From positions 51,839 through 115,838 of the forward strand of contig JAJVDF010000663.1 in the NCBI GenBank assembly GCA_022410635.1: a DNA stretch of 64,000 bases, written 5' to 3'. This stretch comes from Tretioscincus oriximinensis (lineage: Eukaryota; Chordata; Lepidosauria; Squamata; Gymnophthalmidae). A program made the position numbers and the translations under genes. The notes below the pieces were generated by a model, which did no database searches, was not told the DNA's origin, and was given only the letters and a program-made list of their open reading frames with translations. This document shows, piece after piece, positions 1-17,900 of this stretch (its first letter is position 1; every line of letters begins with the position of its first letter).

Positions 1-820
1 TAGTCCAGCATTCTGTGTCACACAGAGGCCCAACAGATGCACCTGGGCAGTCCGAACAGAGGAAAGCAAAATATGACTCCCTGCAAATGGTATTTCAGGA
101 GTCCTGCCTGTTGCTCCATCCCGGAGGCAACATCAAGTCATCCATCCTAGTACCCATTTATACCCTTGGTGTCCATGATCCTGTCTAGTCCTGTCTTGAA
201 ACTATCCAAGCTGTTAGCTACCACTACCTCTTCAGGAAGTAAATTCCACAGGCCAATGACCCTCTGGGTGAAAAAATACTTTCCTTTGTCTGTTCTCACT
301 TTTCTGCCCATCAGTTTCAAGGAGTGCCCCCTGGTCCTTGTGTTGTGTGATAGAGAAAACATTTTTTCTCTATTCACGCTATCCATCCCATGCAAGATTC
401 CGTACATTTCAAGCACATCACCTCTCAAATGTCACCTTTCGAGGCTGAAGAGGCCCAGACGTTGCAGTCTGACTTCATAAGAGAGGTGCTCAGATCCTTG
501 ATCATTCTTTTTGCCCTTTTCTATACCTTCTCTAATTCCATATCTTTCTTGAGATGTGGTGACCAGAACTGAACACAGTATTCCAAATGTGGCCTCACCA
601 CAGATTTATAAAGAGGCAAAATAACATTTGCTGACTTTTTTTTCAATTCTTTTCCTAATTATCCCCAACATCGAATTTGCCTTTTTTGCTGATGCTGCAC
701 ACTGAGTTGATATCTTCATTGAATTGTCCACCAACACCCCAAGATTCTTTTCTTGCTCAGTCACAGAGAGCTTGGTTCCGATCAGTTGCTAGTTGGACTT
801 TTTTTTGTTTTCAGTACTTC
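1..820 (-). mobile_element. CR1-like LINE 3' fragment
   Basis: Truncated by the left edge of the window and lying in a CPNE1 intron. Read on the minus strand, 147-428 encodes the end of a CR1-type reverse transcriptase ORF, with motifs GRKVRTDKGKYFFTQRVIGL and WNLLPEE, followed by the CR1 3' tail toward position 1. The + strand shows typical antisense CR1 text (TGAACACAGTATTCCAAATG, near 570-590). The same tail recurs at about 35600, 41345, 47440, 49010 and 60560. Confidence 0.85.
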
Positions 821-993
821 TCTCTAAGCAATAACTCTGAGGTATCAATTATTTATTTAAAATTTTATGAAAACATTAGTGATGCCATCTGATCTGGAAG
901 ATTTTCCTACCTTTAAAGTAACCATCATTATTTCTAGTTATCCATTTGCTTTACTAAGGAAGTTACCTTTGAATAGAATTGGCTTGTTTGTAA

Positions 994-6474
<5,481 letters not shown>

Positions 6475-6944
6475 TAACTCTCATTTTCATTTACAAGGGA
6501 GGAAGATTACTGCATATACAGTTCTTTAAATAATAATCTTGTTCCTCCTAAAATATACTTTCTGTATTCAGAAGAATATTTCTCTAGTTAACAGCATATA
6601 CTTTGCATATATGCCAATATATTGTATTATATTTCCAATTGGAAAACTAGATATATATTGTTAATCATGGCTTTGGTGTTATATTTTGTTTTTATTTCCT
6701 GAATCATTGTGTGCCATAGTATCTGCTAGAGAATCAGGAGGAGGAGGGAGCTTTTAAGAGAAGATACTTATTAAGTCTAAATTCTATAGAAAAGAATGGT
6801 TTTAGTTTCACCAAAGTATTTTTAGTTCCTCTCCTATTNCATTTTTAAGTTTATGTACTCTGCCTCTTGGTGACATTGTAAAGAAATATAATTGCATTAA
6901 ATCTCTTTTGCATGTTATTGTACAGCACTACAATCCATGCTTGC
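6475..6944 (+). other. CPNE1: CPNE1 3' UTR and likely polyadenylation region
   Basis: AT-rich sequence directly after the stop codon. A variant polyadenylation signal ATTAAA is at 6896-6901, just before the SINE that starts near 6945. No canonical AATAAA lies nearer to the stop, so the true cleavage point is uncertain. Confidence 0.45.
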
Positions 6945-7250
6945 AGGCATGGATAGCTCAATCGCTTAGGAAACGGTCTCTCATCTGCGAGATTGGGTTT
7001 CGAAGCCCTGTGTCGGACATGGGGAGGGATGAGCACCTTCCACTAGCCTGTAGCTCTAGCCAACCCAGCTATTCGAAAGCAGGAGCTGCAAGAAATTGCA
7101 ACTGACTGCAAGTAGATACATGGGAACCACCAGAGTCTGGTGGGGAAGATAGAATGTAAGNCTTCGGGCAAAATACCCTTGTAATCTGCTTTGAGTCCCT
7201 TTGAAAGGTGAGAAAAAGCGGGGTATAAAAACCCAGTTCTTCTTCTTCTA
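6945..7250 (+). mobile_element. tRNA-derived SINE, family A
   Basis: Full-length copy. The head has an A-box-like GGATAGCTCAATCGCTTAGG and a B-box-like GGGTTTCGAAGCCC. The body contains GAGCACCTTCCACTAGCCTG, and the 3' end is AGTTCTTCTTCTTCTAC. Eight copies occur in this window (also 8281, 36345-, 36688, 37757, 45266, 52010-, 62363-). It lies just after the CPNE1 3' UTR. Confidence 0.88.
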
Positions 7251-8280
7251 CTATTGATTTAGTAAGTATTCTGAACACAAAATAATATTTTGTGCAAGGT
7301 AATACATTAACCTTGTTCCCACTGCCCCTTTTAGTCTAATTTGGGAAGAAAGGAGATGAAGTTCCACCCACTCAAACAAGAATTCCTTGTCCCAGTGGAG
7401 CCAGGGAATGAGATTATTTTTGAGTAGAGATATCCACCTCTGGCGTAAGGAAAAGGAGAACTGTAAACTCCCCCAGGCCAGTAACCAATTTTGAGATTTC
7501 TCAGTGGATATATATAAATTAAGAGGGTGCCATTTCTAATGAATCCCCAATTCTACCTTTTTCAGCTCTCCCTGCAAAAGTTAGGCAGGGTGAGATCGAT
7601 CAGAAAGTGGAGTCTCATCAATTTTTTGATCAACCATCCTGCCCCTTCGTTTTGTTTTTCTAATGGCTGATATTTGCAAAGCTATGTAGCTGTGCAAATA
7701 TCAGCATTGGAAAAAAGCCTGATCCCTCTTTAGTGGCTGCAGCTTTATAACAGTGATTCAGAAAACATTTGAGTGCCAAGACATAACTGCTGTCCCAGAG
7801 ATGAATATCTCCACCCAAAGATAATCTGCCCTGGCCTTAAAGGCTAAAGAAATGGAACTCAGTCTCAGAAGTCGATTGAGATCAGAGAAAAGCCAAGTAA
7901 CATTTACCTGGTTTTATTCCACCTCAGGCAGGGAATTCTTGGAAATTCCTTTTGCCTGTAGGCCAGCTCTTTACTTTAAACAGAAAAACAGTGGGGCCAG
8001 CATTGGTGGAATCCATTCTCTGTTCCATTTTAAAAGCCTGTTGGAATAGGATCTAAGCGTAATCGTGGCGCCTTAAACGCTTAAAAGTCGTGGGTTTCAA
8101 AAAAACAATATTTCAGTTGTTTTTTACAACTGTAGATTATAGAACAAAGGATGGGGTGAGAAAAAATTATCAAATAAAAGGCAAGGAGAAGTGCTTTGTG
8201 AATACTTCTTTTCCTCAGCTTTTACTGGAAAAGTGGCTGCTATAATCCCCCACTCCCAGATGATGCATATATGAATACAT
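7251..8280. other. Intergenic sequence with a 40-bp palindrome, no gene
   Basis: No exon is recognised. A 40-bp hairpin centred at 7685 lies inside. Weak inverted similarity between AGATATCCACCTCTGG (near 7427) and CCAGAGATGAATATCT (near 7796) hints at an old foldback DNA element. The piece near 8060 with GTCGTGGGTTTCAA resembles a decayed tRNA-like SINE head. Confidence 0.4.
7666..7705. repeat. 40-bp near-perfect palindrome
   Basis: The outer arms GCTGATATTTGCA (7666-7678) and TGCAAATATCAGC (7693-7705) are exact inverse complements. The inner AGCTA-TG-TAGCT forms a second stem, with one A/G mismatch between the two stems and a two-base loop. Confidence 0.85.
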
Positions 8281-8595
8281 ACAGGCANGGATAGCTCAGT
8301 TGCTTAGGAATTCGTCTCTCGCCTGGAAGATCGGGTTTCGAAGCCTTGTGTGGGACGTGGGGAGAGCTGAGCACCTTCCACTAGCCTGTACCTCTAGCCA
8401 ACCCAGCTATTCGAAAGCATGAATTNCAAGAAATTGCAACTGACTGCAAGTAGATACATGGGAACCCCGAGCCTGGTGGGGAAGATAGAATGTCAGCCTT
8501 CGGGCAAAATATATCCTTGTAAGCCACTTTGAGTCCCTTTGAAAGGTGAGAAAAGCGGGATATAAGAACCACGTTCTTCTTCTTCTTCTTCTTCT
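8281..8595 (+). mobile_element. tRNA-derived SINE, family A
   Basis: Close to the copy at 6945-7250. It has GGATAGCTCAGTTGCTTAGG as head, GGGTTTCGAAGCC as B box, and a (TTC)n tail at about 8574-8595. Confidence 0.88.
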
Positions 8596-10347
8596 ATAAA
8601 TTACTGCCTTAATTTTAGCTGTGCCTTTACAGAATGCCATAAAGAAGCCTTAATTTTCTGTTTCTAGGATTCAATGCTATTTATACTTAAACATTATAAT
8701 TAAAGGTTTATACTTAAGGCCAAAAGGGTTAAATATGTTTCAATTGTCCACATATTGAAAATTAATTTGTAGCTCTTCATTTTTCTCCCATTAAATCTAG
8801 CAGCCAAAGATAATTCTGAGGATAAAAAAAATCTCTTACAGAATTTCTCTATCACCAAATTCAAATATATAGTATATATCAGTCAAATATATCAGTTACT
8901 GTAAAAGCTGGAATGCGTGCATTATACTACATAAAAGTTACAGTTATATTAGACTATATAATAGTTACAATTTTAAAATAGTTGGTTTTATACACTATGC
9001 ACTTTAAAACAAAGCAGTAAATCTTTGCAGAGTTTGTAAAAAATGATAGTCAAACTTTGCCAATTTTAAATATTAGTCCTTTGTTTCAAAGCCAAATTAT
9101 GTATAGTATAATTTCAATACTGTATGTCGCGTATTGAAACCTATAGAATTTCTTTTTTACTTTCAGAATTGTTTATAATGCAAATTATAGAACAAAAGAG
9201 TTTTTTTGCAAGCTTTATTATATTGTTGCTTAACAGATTTTAAAAATATTCATTTATATTCCAATCCTTTTCCAGTTTTTTTCTTTGTGATAACAAGAGA
9301 AAAGCAGCAGCAAAGATAAAAATCACAAGCAAATAAATGCAAATCCAATTTTTAAAATGTAATTGTTTTTCATATTTGATGCCTATTCACCAGAATGAAA
9401 AATGGACTATGAAATGACATTCAACAATTTAAACATTCTTATTTGCCTTGAAAATCATCCTTTTGAGAAAACTTTTCTAAATAACCAATCTGTTGTTTAG
9501 AAGATAGGTATATTCCTTGTAACTTTGGGCTAGTTTTGGATTCATTCATACTTACTAGGGCTCCATCTGCAAACAGCACTATTTTTATTGCATTTACACA
9601 AATCCCAGAATCCCAATGGAAGGTCTGATAAAGATGACATTGTTCAAGCTCCTATTGTTATTAATAGCCTGTTCTAAGCCTGTGCAAAGTGCCTTTTCTG
9701 CAGCATCAAATAAAAATGAATCTTCAGTTAACACTGTTTCTCAGCAGTGACAACACTTGAGATACACTGTGGGCTTAGATCAGCCTACTATCTGAGATCA
9801 TCAGAAGAATCCCATTGAGCTGTAATGACTCTTGATAACTGCTAGAAATAGGGAATTTTTAAAGCAATGATCATGCTTCTATGAAACAATGTTCAGAAAG
9901 GATTTGTCATGTGTTCCCTATTTGACAATGTTGAAATCACATTTCCTCACTCTGCCATTTGGGGATTAACTTCTGGTTGATTAGTCAATTTTTTACAGTT
10001 GCCTTCTATTTTGCTATAATTTACTTCATCATTCTATTTTATTTTACATATTATTTGAAAGTATCTATAGGTTAGTATGAAAATCCCATAAAAAAGAAAG
10101 AATTTAAAATTTAATTTCAGAATGCTGAAAATTGTGCATTTTTATTGTTTCTAACACTTTACCTGGAACAGGCATTAAAGTGACAGGTTTATAATTTCTG
10201 GGGTCAAATTATAGAAATTATTATAATTTCTCCATCATGGCAGACAAAGGTTGGTCCAGAATTTGCTTTTTGATTGCTCCTAGGTACTTGAATAAGTTTA
10301 CAAACGTAATTATTTCCACATAACCCAGCTGTGGCAGTCTGTGGTGG
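8596..10347. other. Intergenic, nothing recognised
   Basis: AT-rich sequence without convincing exons, RNA genes or clear repeats on either strand. No SPAG4 SUN-domain exon was seen although that gene lies between CPNE1 and FER1L4 in mammals. Confidence 0.5.
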
Positions 10348-10355
10348 AATTAAGC

Positions 10356-10541
10356 CAGTGGTGGGATTCAGCTGGTGTGCACTGATCCAGTAGAATCAAT
10401 ACCTAATTTTGCTTGTTTTCTACGAATCAATTGTTATGTGCATCCAATAGCCCCTCCACATCCAGGCCCCATTGTTGCTTCCTGGGACACCAGCACTTAG
10501 GGCAGAGAACTAGTTGTTAAATGATTTGAATCCCACCATTG
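10356..10541. mobile_element. hAT-type MITE with perfect 8-bp duplication
   Basis: The element opens with CAGTGGTGGGATTCAGCTGG and closes with TTTGAATCCCACCATTG; the outer bases form a terminal inverted repeat. The direct repeat AATTAAGC flanks it at 10348-10355 and 10542-10549. 8-bp duplications are characteristic of hAT transposons. A longer relative is at 45897-46387. Confidence 0.88.
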
Positions 10542-10549
10542 AATTAAGC

Positions 10550-12761
10550 CATCATTGCCTTCTTAAGAGTGAGAGGCTGTTCTAGAAATGCCACTTGGCA
10601 AATCTAAGATTNAATTGTATTTTTTATGAAATGCGTGGGAAACTTACTGAATGAGCCAGCAATTTTTGAAAAGTTGGGCTGTTCTTCTCTTCCACTCCTG
10701 AATTTGACTGGATTTTAATGTACCACAATTACCATTAAAATACTTTATTAAAGTATAGATGTTTTCAGTCTCTTATTGAGGTTAAATAAAGTCAACAAGG
10801 GTATCAGCATTTCTTTGCCCACCTAGTAGTGCTAAATTGCAAAGGAATTTCATTTGATGTTCTTTTTCAAAAAGTAGCAAAGCCTGTAATACAAGATAGT
10901 GTTCAGACTGGTGTTGAATGGGCCTGTGCCCTTTTGATTGACTCACACTTTCTCTTTTTTGGTTTATGTCTCCAGCCTGGTCTTGAGACTTATTGGAATG
11001 AGGCTGAACTACATACTTTTAGCTTTCACCTGTGTTGATCGCTCTTTAGTTGTATGGCCTGTTTCCAATATGTGTAAAAGTCCTTTAAACTTATAAGGTC
11101 CTAGACAACCTGAGCCCCAAATAGCTAGAGGATACATACAGATGTCTCCTTCCATATAGATCTGCCTATTCATTATGATCTGTTGGTGATTAGCTAATCT
11201 AAGGCGCTAGTCCTACACTCCTTAACTACCTCAATTCAGGGTATTTAAACCATACCCTCTTTGTTGCTACCATTGTCCAGGCTTTTTAAAAAGTATAGTC
11301 AGTGCTCCTAATATAAGGATAAGAGCAGTTGGTGACATGTCTGCAAAGGAGGGGGCAACATTAAAGAGAGGTGGGAGAACAAAATTACCATTAGCAGCAT
11401 CTCCTCATGTCATTCCTTGTTCCCCTTCCAGGACACAGCCCCCCCCCCCAACAGCTGCCTTCCTTGGTATCTCCTCACAGCCTTCCTTAACACTCTCCAC
11501 CCCCTAAAACCCACCCAGTCGGGACATGCACCCCTACTGTTCTTACCTCACTGCCAGCGTTTTTCCTCTTTGCCAGTGGTCCCCCCTCTCCACACTGACT
11601 TATACACCCCAAGAAATAAGTTTAGCTGAAAGCTTGTTTCTACAGTTCTTATCCAGTGTAACAAATATTGTTGGGTGGTGGAGACTAATTAACTCCTAAA
11701 AATACTTGCCCAAAACTGATATTGCCTTCTATGATAATTTACTTCCTTGTTTGCAGCAGCTCACTGTATGCGAAAGTGACCATTCATGACATTACCCTTA
11801 TATCATAAATCATTTTCTACACGCCCATGTGAGCTCTACTTTAATAGTCTCCCAAAGCATGTAAACAACATTCAGGAAGAAAAATGTCTCAGGCATTCAT
11901 TCTGCGTCATACAGTAAATCATGGTTGTTTAGGCTCTGCAAAGAAAAGGGAATTCTTGAAAATATGAGAATTGTTTATGAGAGAAGAAAGAAAATAGTTT
12001 CCTGTTCAACACAATCACTTCCTAGGCATGATTAAATTGAAGGAATGTTTCTTGATAAGGCATAATGTAATGTTTGTAAAAATGATCTGATACTCTGTGG
12101 CTCAGTGGTAGAGCAATCTGCTTGGAAAACAAATCCCCAATCTCTTCTCAGAAATTGGCAAGCATTTCTTTGTCTCTGCCAATAAATGACATCCAGTAAT
12201 TACAGTTGTTTCTGTCCACTTTCATCATCTAAGGATGCTCCTGCACACATACTGTATGTTCCTCATGGAATAAACAATTATCATGTAATCAAATGATTAT
12301 GCAATGATTACTCTGCTGTCAAGCTGCACAATAAACATGTGGTGGTCTTACCTGATCACCAGCATCTAGTTGCTTGTCATCTGGGGATTTTGTTGATGAA
12401 ATCCCCAGATGTGCAACATTGCTGCCAGTCATGCTTTNTAGTGACTACATGCATGGTGCACTGACCAAAATGGTGGTGCATAGTAAATTGTGCTCTATTG
12501 GGGGAAAGTGTTTTTAAAACACAATATACATTTTATCTATATAAAGAAGTGTCATCTCTGTCCCCACCTTTAAATACTGTTTTATANTGTTTTAATTTTG
12601 CATTGATGTTTTACTGTTGNCTGTCCTGGGACCTTCGGGTATAGGGCGGGGTATAAGTATAAATACGNATAAATTTATGCTCTCATGCTAGGATACCAAG
12701 CCATGTAGCAATCTAACCATCTTAGCATAAGAAAAGCATGAGGAAAACTGGTTGCAGTTCC
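10550..12761. other. Intergenic with SINE scraps
   Basis: No gene recognised. A tRNA-like SINE head fragment (TGTGGCTCAGTGGTAGAGCA) lies near 12098, and a SINE-B-type tail (GACCTTCGGGTATAGGGCGG) near 12630. The rest is unassigned. Confidence 0.45.
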
Positions 12762-12856
12762 NNNNNNNNNNNNNNNNNNNNNNNNNNNNNNNNNNNNNNN
12801 NNNNNNNNNNNNNNNNNNNNNNNNNNNNNNNNNNNNNNNNNNNNNNNNNNNNNNNN
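12762..12856. other. Assembly gap (95 N)
   Basis: A run of 95 undetermined bases. It ends exactly where the LTR-like repeat begins, so the missing bases probably include the rest of that repeat. Confidence 0.99.
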
Positions 12857-13107
12857 TATCTGAGTCTGGTCTGCAGTGAAAGCCCACAGCCAAAGCTGCC
12901 CCAGTGCCCCTTATATACACAAGTCCAGCCAATAACTCCAGACTGGTTTCCTGCTTAAAACCCCATTCAACTATTTACAAATATTGCAAATGCATGCAAA
13001 ACCCTGGGCCCACTGCTTGGGGTTTCAGGTTTCCAATCAACACCCTCTGGAAAGTATAGACAACTATATGCAGGTATGTATATTCATCTGTCAGGACCTT
13101 CCTGACA
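12857..13107 (-). mobile_element. LTR-like element, copy 1 (partial)
   Basis: Nearly identical to 14427-14676. On the minus strand the family has a TATATAAGG promoter-like box; in copy 2 a GAATAAA signal follows about 70 bases later, as in the U3-R part of an LTR. The gap removes the side that would hold the polyadenylation signal here. No retroviral genes are present. Confidence 0.6.
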
Positions 13108-13560
13108 CTGATGCACTGAAAAGAGTAGTACATTTTGACTAACTGTACTGGATGGAGGAAGCAAAACACCCAATTTTAGGTTTTAGTTTCTCAGTGTAAA
13201 TGGATCTTCCACTTTCTTTGCAGTCTGACCCCAAAACTAGACAAGCAAAGATGCAGAGGGGATCACACTTAATGGAAGATAAAAATGCATAACTAATGAA
13301 AAGATCTTTAGTAGCAATATGATTGATTGGATGACATTTTGGATAGTCACGTATGCAAATGTGAAGATAAGTGTGTTGATTCAAGTGATTTAAACATAAA
13401 CAAAAATGGTATTCCCTGTGTTCATGATCCCACCTTCAAGATCCCAAATAGGGAAAAACACTCTTCTAACAGCACGTGTCAGAAGCCACATGCAAATTCT
13501 TACTGGCGTTTCCAGGCAACAAATATGGTCCCTTTGCTTTAAAAGCCTTTTAATATGTGC

Positions 13561-13765
13561 AGCAAAGGGGCTAGTAGCACTTTGAGACTAACAGGAGAAA
13601 AGTGGGTGGCATAAGCTTTCGTAGAAACGTCTACTTNTTCAGATGCACCTGAAGTAGTCGTGTCTACAAAAACCTATGCCACCCACTTTTCTCCTGTTAG
13701 TCTCAAAGTGCTACTAACCCCTTTGCTGGACTTTCTACTAGACTAACACAGCTATTTCTCTGAAA
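13561..13765. mobile_element. Palindromic Penelope-like repeat, copy 1
   Basis: An inverted repeat with left arm 13561-13641 and right arm ending about 13728. It starts AGCAAAGGGGCTAGTAGCAC and is followed by TAACACAGCTATTTCTCTGA. This is the same design as 31374-31578 but more diverged and with an N in one arm. The trailing motif is a familiar reptile repeat end. The Penelope-like assignment is tentative. Confidence 0.65.
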
Positions 13766-14117
13766 TTTTAAACTGCATTATACAAAATGTAAAGGGGAAA
13801 CCTAGGTTATCCAATTTTAGACTTCTGGTTCAAATTTTAGAGTACGACTGGTAAAANTTTTTTTCATGAAGTCAGTGAGAGTTTGAAGTAAATCTGCTGA
13901 GAAAGACAAACACTTTAGTGTAAAGATGTAAATCCTATAGTGTGTTTCTAGCTAACACAACCACCAATATAACAAGTAAAGAGCAAACATAGTTGCCTCT
14001 CAAAGGAGTACAACAGGTACTTCCCATTTGCAAAGGAAAGCTTGGAAGGATCAGATCAATTATGAGTCTGCTTCAAAGAGTTTGCATTCAATCATTGTGC
14101 CTCCTCTCACATCACCA

Positions 14118-14956
14118 TGAAGCTGCTGAGCCTCAACATGCTCATTTCCCATGTGCCGGGGATCTGGCCTGAGTACAACTACTCCTTGTGGATCCAGGCC
14201 ATGGAGGTGAATGTGAATGTGAACAAGGTGGATTTCAATCCAGAATTCACAGCGTGAACTCAAATTGGACTGGGGAGCTTTGGTGGAGGCAGCGGAGAAT
14301 TTGGGTCATTGGACATATCTGCCTACTGAACCCATCACAGATTCCGTTCAAGTGATGCCACTGATGGCTAATGAAGCACGAAGACAGAAATTGATTCAGC
14401 ACGAAGTGTTTATTCAGCTCTTAGTGGTATCTGAGTCTGGTCTGCAGTGAAAGCCCACAGCCAAAGCTGCCCCAGTGCCCCTTATATACACAAGTCCAGC
14501 CAATAACTCCAGACCGGTTTCCTGCTTAAAACCCCATTCAACTATTTACAAATATTGCAAGTGCATTCAAAACCCTGGGCCCACTGCTTGGGGCTTCAGG
14601 TTTCCAATCAACACCCACTGGAAAGTATAGACAACTATATGCAGGTATGTATTCATCTGTCAGGACCTTCCTGACAGGACCTGTCAGAACCCATCACAGA
14701 TTTTGAAAACAATGAAAATCTTCTTCAAAAAGCCCATCATGTGCTGGTGGAAGTGGTGAAGGGTGTGTTGAAATGCCCAGGTCCAGGTCAAGGATCCCCA
14801 ATATGTTGCTAAACGAAGATGAAACATGAACTTTTTTACATTGAAGGACCCCGTTTGGAAGGAAATGGAAATCTTTTGACAGTGTTTAGTTTTGTAGTTG
14901 CTGTAAATAAATGCAGGTTTCTTCCTACAGGTCAAGTAAAAAATTAAAATAAAAGC
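14118..14956 (+). pseudogene. TRMT112: TRMT112 processed pseudogene, interrupted
   Basis: TRMT112 is the small zinc-binding partner that activates several methyltransferases. From the ATG at 14118 the frame reads MKLLSLNMLISHVPG and then KVDFNPEF, clearly TRMT112-like. A small indel near 14254 shifts the frame to LDWGALVEAAENLG and LPTEPITD. A 343-bp insertion (14344-14686) then splits the gene. The rest follows from 14703 with ENNENLLQKAHHVLVEV and GVLKCP, and is frameshifted again before IPNMLL-like text. There are no introns. A polyadenylation signal AATAAA is at 14906-14911 and an A-rich decayed tail at about 14937-14956, so this is a retrocopy. The parental gene is elsewhere. Confidence 0.88.
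14344..14686 (-). mobile_element. LTR-like element, copy 2, inside TRMT112 pseudogene
   Basis: Flanked by a perfect 16-bp direct repeat GAACCCATCACAGATT at 14328-14343 and 14687-14702, which proves insertion into the pseudogene. On the minus strand there is a TATATAAG box (14481-14488) and then an AATAAA signal (14409-14414), suggesting a solo LTR. The 16-bp duplication is too long for a typical integrase product. No coding sequence is present. Confidence 0.75.
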
Positions 14957-17900
14957 ACACACAAAGATTGTTCAAATGCTTACCAGACATTGTCTCCTGT
15001 TATGACTCAAAATCAAATTTGCAAATATTCAGGTATACTAATAATGAGCTGTAGCTTCAACTAAGGCACACTAGTGATTTTATGGTGCTATAAACAATAT
15101 TTTCCCCACAGCTGATCCCATGCCAGTAAACTTTGATTGTTTTTTGAGTATACACAGTTACCAAGGAGGCATAGTCCATTCTGGATAATATAGCAGAGTT
15201 TTGTGTTACGGATCCAGTGTTCATTCATGGATGTGGAAAAGAGGAAGCAGCTTTTAAAAAATGGGAAAAAATCAAAATGATCTAAGAAACAAATTATTGT
15301 CATCCTCCTTTCCTCCTCATTTCAGGTATCTGAACACCATTTTTTAAAAAACAGCCCCTCCCTCAGGAGATCTAGTAGTCATGGATATGTTATATATGCA
15401 TATATATCAGCGATGCACATAATGTTGTTTCATATGTTTTGTGATGCATTTGAAAAGTCATGTACCTCCTATATGACAAGCCCTTACCTCAGCTAACCTT
15501 GCTCTATTTGCTTCCATCTATTTGAAAAAGGTAGGCCTTTTTTGGTATCTGGTGAAAACAGGGCCACTAGTTGGTGAGTCCAGCACACAATGATGTCATT
15601 TCACAGTCCAATGTGATTTCAGACCTACTGGGGGTTCACCTATTCCTACAAGACCTTTGATTTCATGATCTGGTGAGGACCAGGAAAAACACCAGGTCCA
15701 AAGTTGTATTGGGCTAGTCCTGCTGGTTCATTTAGAAAAGACAGAGGACCAACAAAAAGTAAGGTGAAGATGAGTGCTTACCTTATGTTAGGGCTGAGTT
15801 TGCTAGAGAGGCNTAGTCATTTCAAATCTTTATAAAGCATTACAGTATTTGGACATCCCTAATCCAGATATCTATGTACACATCTTCCTCCAGAAAGTCT
15901 TTAAAGCAATGAAAGGTCACAAAGCCCTTTTTAGACAACCCAGAGCCTTGTTTTGATTTTAATTAGTCACAACTTGATTAATTTAGACTCAATGGTAGTT
16001 TAGTAGGGAATCTATAGATTACATTTTTGTCCTTGCCTCTGTGTTATTACTACTGTGTAAAAGACCAGGAAACCAGTAAATGACCAATTAACAAGATGTT
16101 TATGTTGGTCTCACGAGTACAGTTTCATAGTTCTCAGAGAAGTAAGGAGAGTGGAAGCAAGTGCAAGATACTCCTGAGAAATTTGAAGCAACATTTTACT
16201 TAAATGCTCCCAGGGCCCCTTTTCTCACTGCTGTTAGGAGGNTGTGAGATTACACTGCACCAGTGTTGAAATCATCCTATGACTTACAANTTTGCCACCA
16301 TCCTTGTCCCAGTCAAGCCAGAACATTTGGAAAAAAACAAAATCCTTTGTTCTGCTCTAAATGCGTAAGGCAGCCTCATAAGGTGAGAAATCCTAATTAT
16401 AATAAACAGTTCAAAAGCTGCTTAGAGATGGTAGCATCCACACACTACAGTTTCAAACCGAGTTTGAAGTCCAAAAACACTTTCTGAAGGATTAGAGATG
16501 AGAGTTGGGAGCACCAGTGTCCACGCTCCACCACTTCTAAGTTATTTTTGTTCTACTTTCCCCCCCACAAGTAGACGTAGTCAATTGTTGAAAGAAACTT
16601 AACCAAATTACTGAGTAAAGCATGAGGCAAGTTTTCACCACCCATTAATTGTTCCAACAGAAAAACAGCAGGAGCAATAAATGGTGAGAAATGTCTCTTA
16701 GCATGTAGCTAACAAATACATTTACAAATATAATACATGGAAAATGTGATTTCAAAACAGCTCTTGGAGAACTACTTCAAACATAGGCCACACCCCCATG
16801 GATGATTTCTAGCGAGTTGGGTGCAACATCATTTTCAGCCCACCCCACAAAGTCATGCATGTACAGTGACCCACTTGCTAAAAAGGTCCGTTGTGGTGGA
16901 ATTTCTAATCACGCAGTTCGTGCAATTCAGCAGCAGGCATTTTGTAAAATGTGAAAGAAAGCTCCATGAGGACCTTCAGCCATGTGAACTTGGTAAATCT
17001 CATGAGACTTCGGGGGGAATTGTAAAAATTAATTGGCTCTTGAGTAGGAAGGCTCGCAGAGAATGCTGGGGATTTTAGTAAAGCAAGCGCAACAATGCCT
17101 TATGGGGCTCGTCATGCGACGACATTGCTAGGGAACACTTTGGAACAGCACAGAAGCTTAAGGTAAGTGGGGACAAATGGCAAACGTGATGTTAAAGAAA
17201 TAGTGAGGCAAACCATGAGGTAGAGAAGTCTTACACATGTTGTTTGGGGAAATTTGTAGTTCCTTGTTAGACAAATTCTCTCTCATTGCAACAAACACAG
17301 AAAAAACCCTACGGTGTCCCAAATCATATATAAACAAAACAATAGATAAACAATTCAATACGTTATAAAGATATATTTCAAACAATAGTAGATAATCCAC
17401 AATATATAGTATAAAAATTAGGAGCTGCCCAATAAAAGTTCAAATAAAATGAGTAAAAGTCCAAAAGGATCCAATATAATACAAAGTCCTGGAAGTCATA
17501 CATAATTTACGTGAGGTAGAGGTAAGATTTTGAGGCAGAACATAAAGCAGAATTATTAAAAAGGCCTTCTTCATTCAACAGATTTGTTTATTAATTTAAA
17601 TAATGCATTATTAAAAATATTAAATGTGTGAATAACAACAACAATAATAATGCTTTACCCACTCTTCACTGGAAGATCTCAAGACATTTAACCAAATAAA
17701 GCTATCCTCAAGATTTTAATATAACAATTAACATAACTAAAACCCCAATAGGCATCAGTTGAACATTTTCAGTGAAATTTAAAAGGGAAGGGAGGGGAAA
17801 CAATAAACATTTAGTACAAAAAATGGTGAAGGGATGTCTGTAGAGACAAGGGTCAGGTAAAAAAGATAAGCCTTAGCAGTTGAAAGTTGCACTTTATACA

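Noticed and set aside
147..428. Minus-strand 93-codon frame as a host gene
   Set aside because: Matches the end of CR1-type reverse transcriptase and recurs with the other CR1-like fragments.
6945..7020. Possible functional tRNA genes in the SINE heads
   Set aside because: The A and B boxes are SINE promoter remnants; no cloverleaf with a proper anticodon arm and acceptor stem, and eight copies share the same non-tRNA body.
14060..14263. Minus-strand open frame of 67 codons
   Set aside because: It is the antisense of the TRMT112 retrocopy, whose plus strand has a clear protein match.
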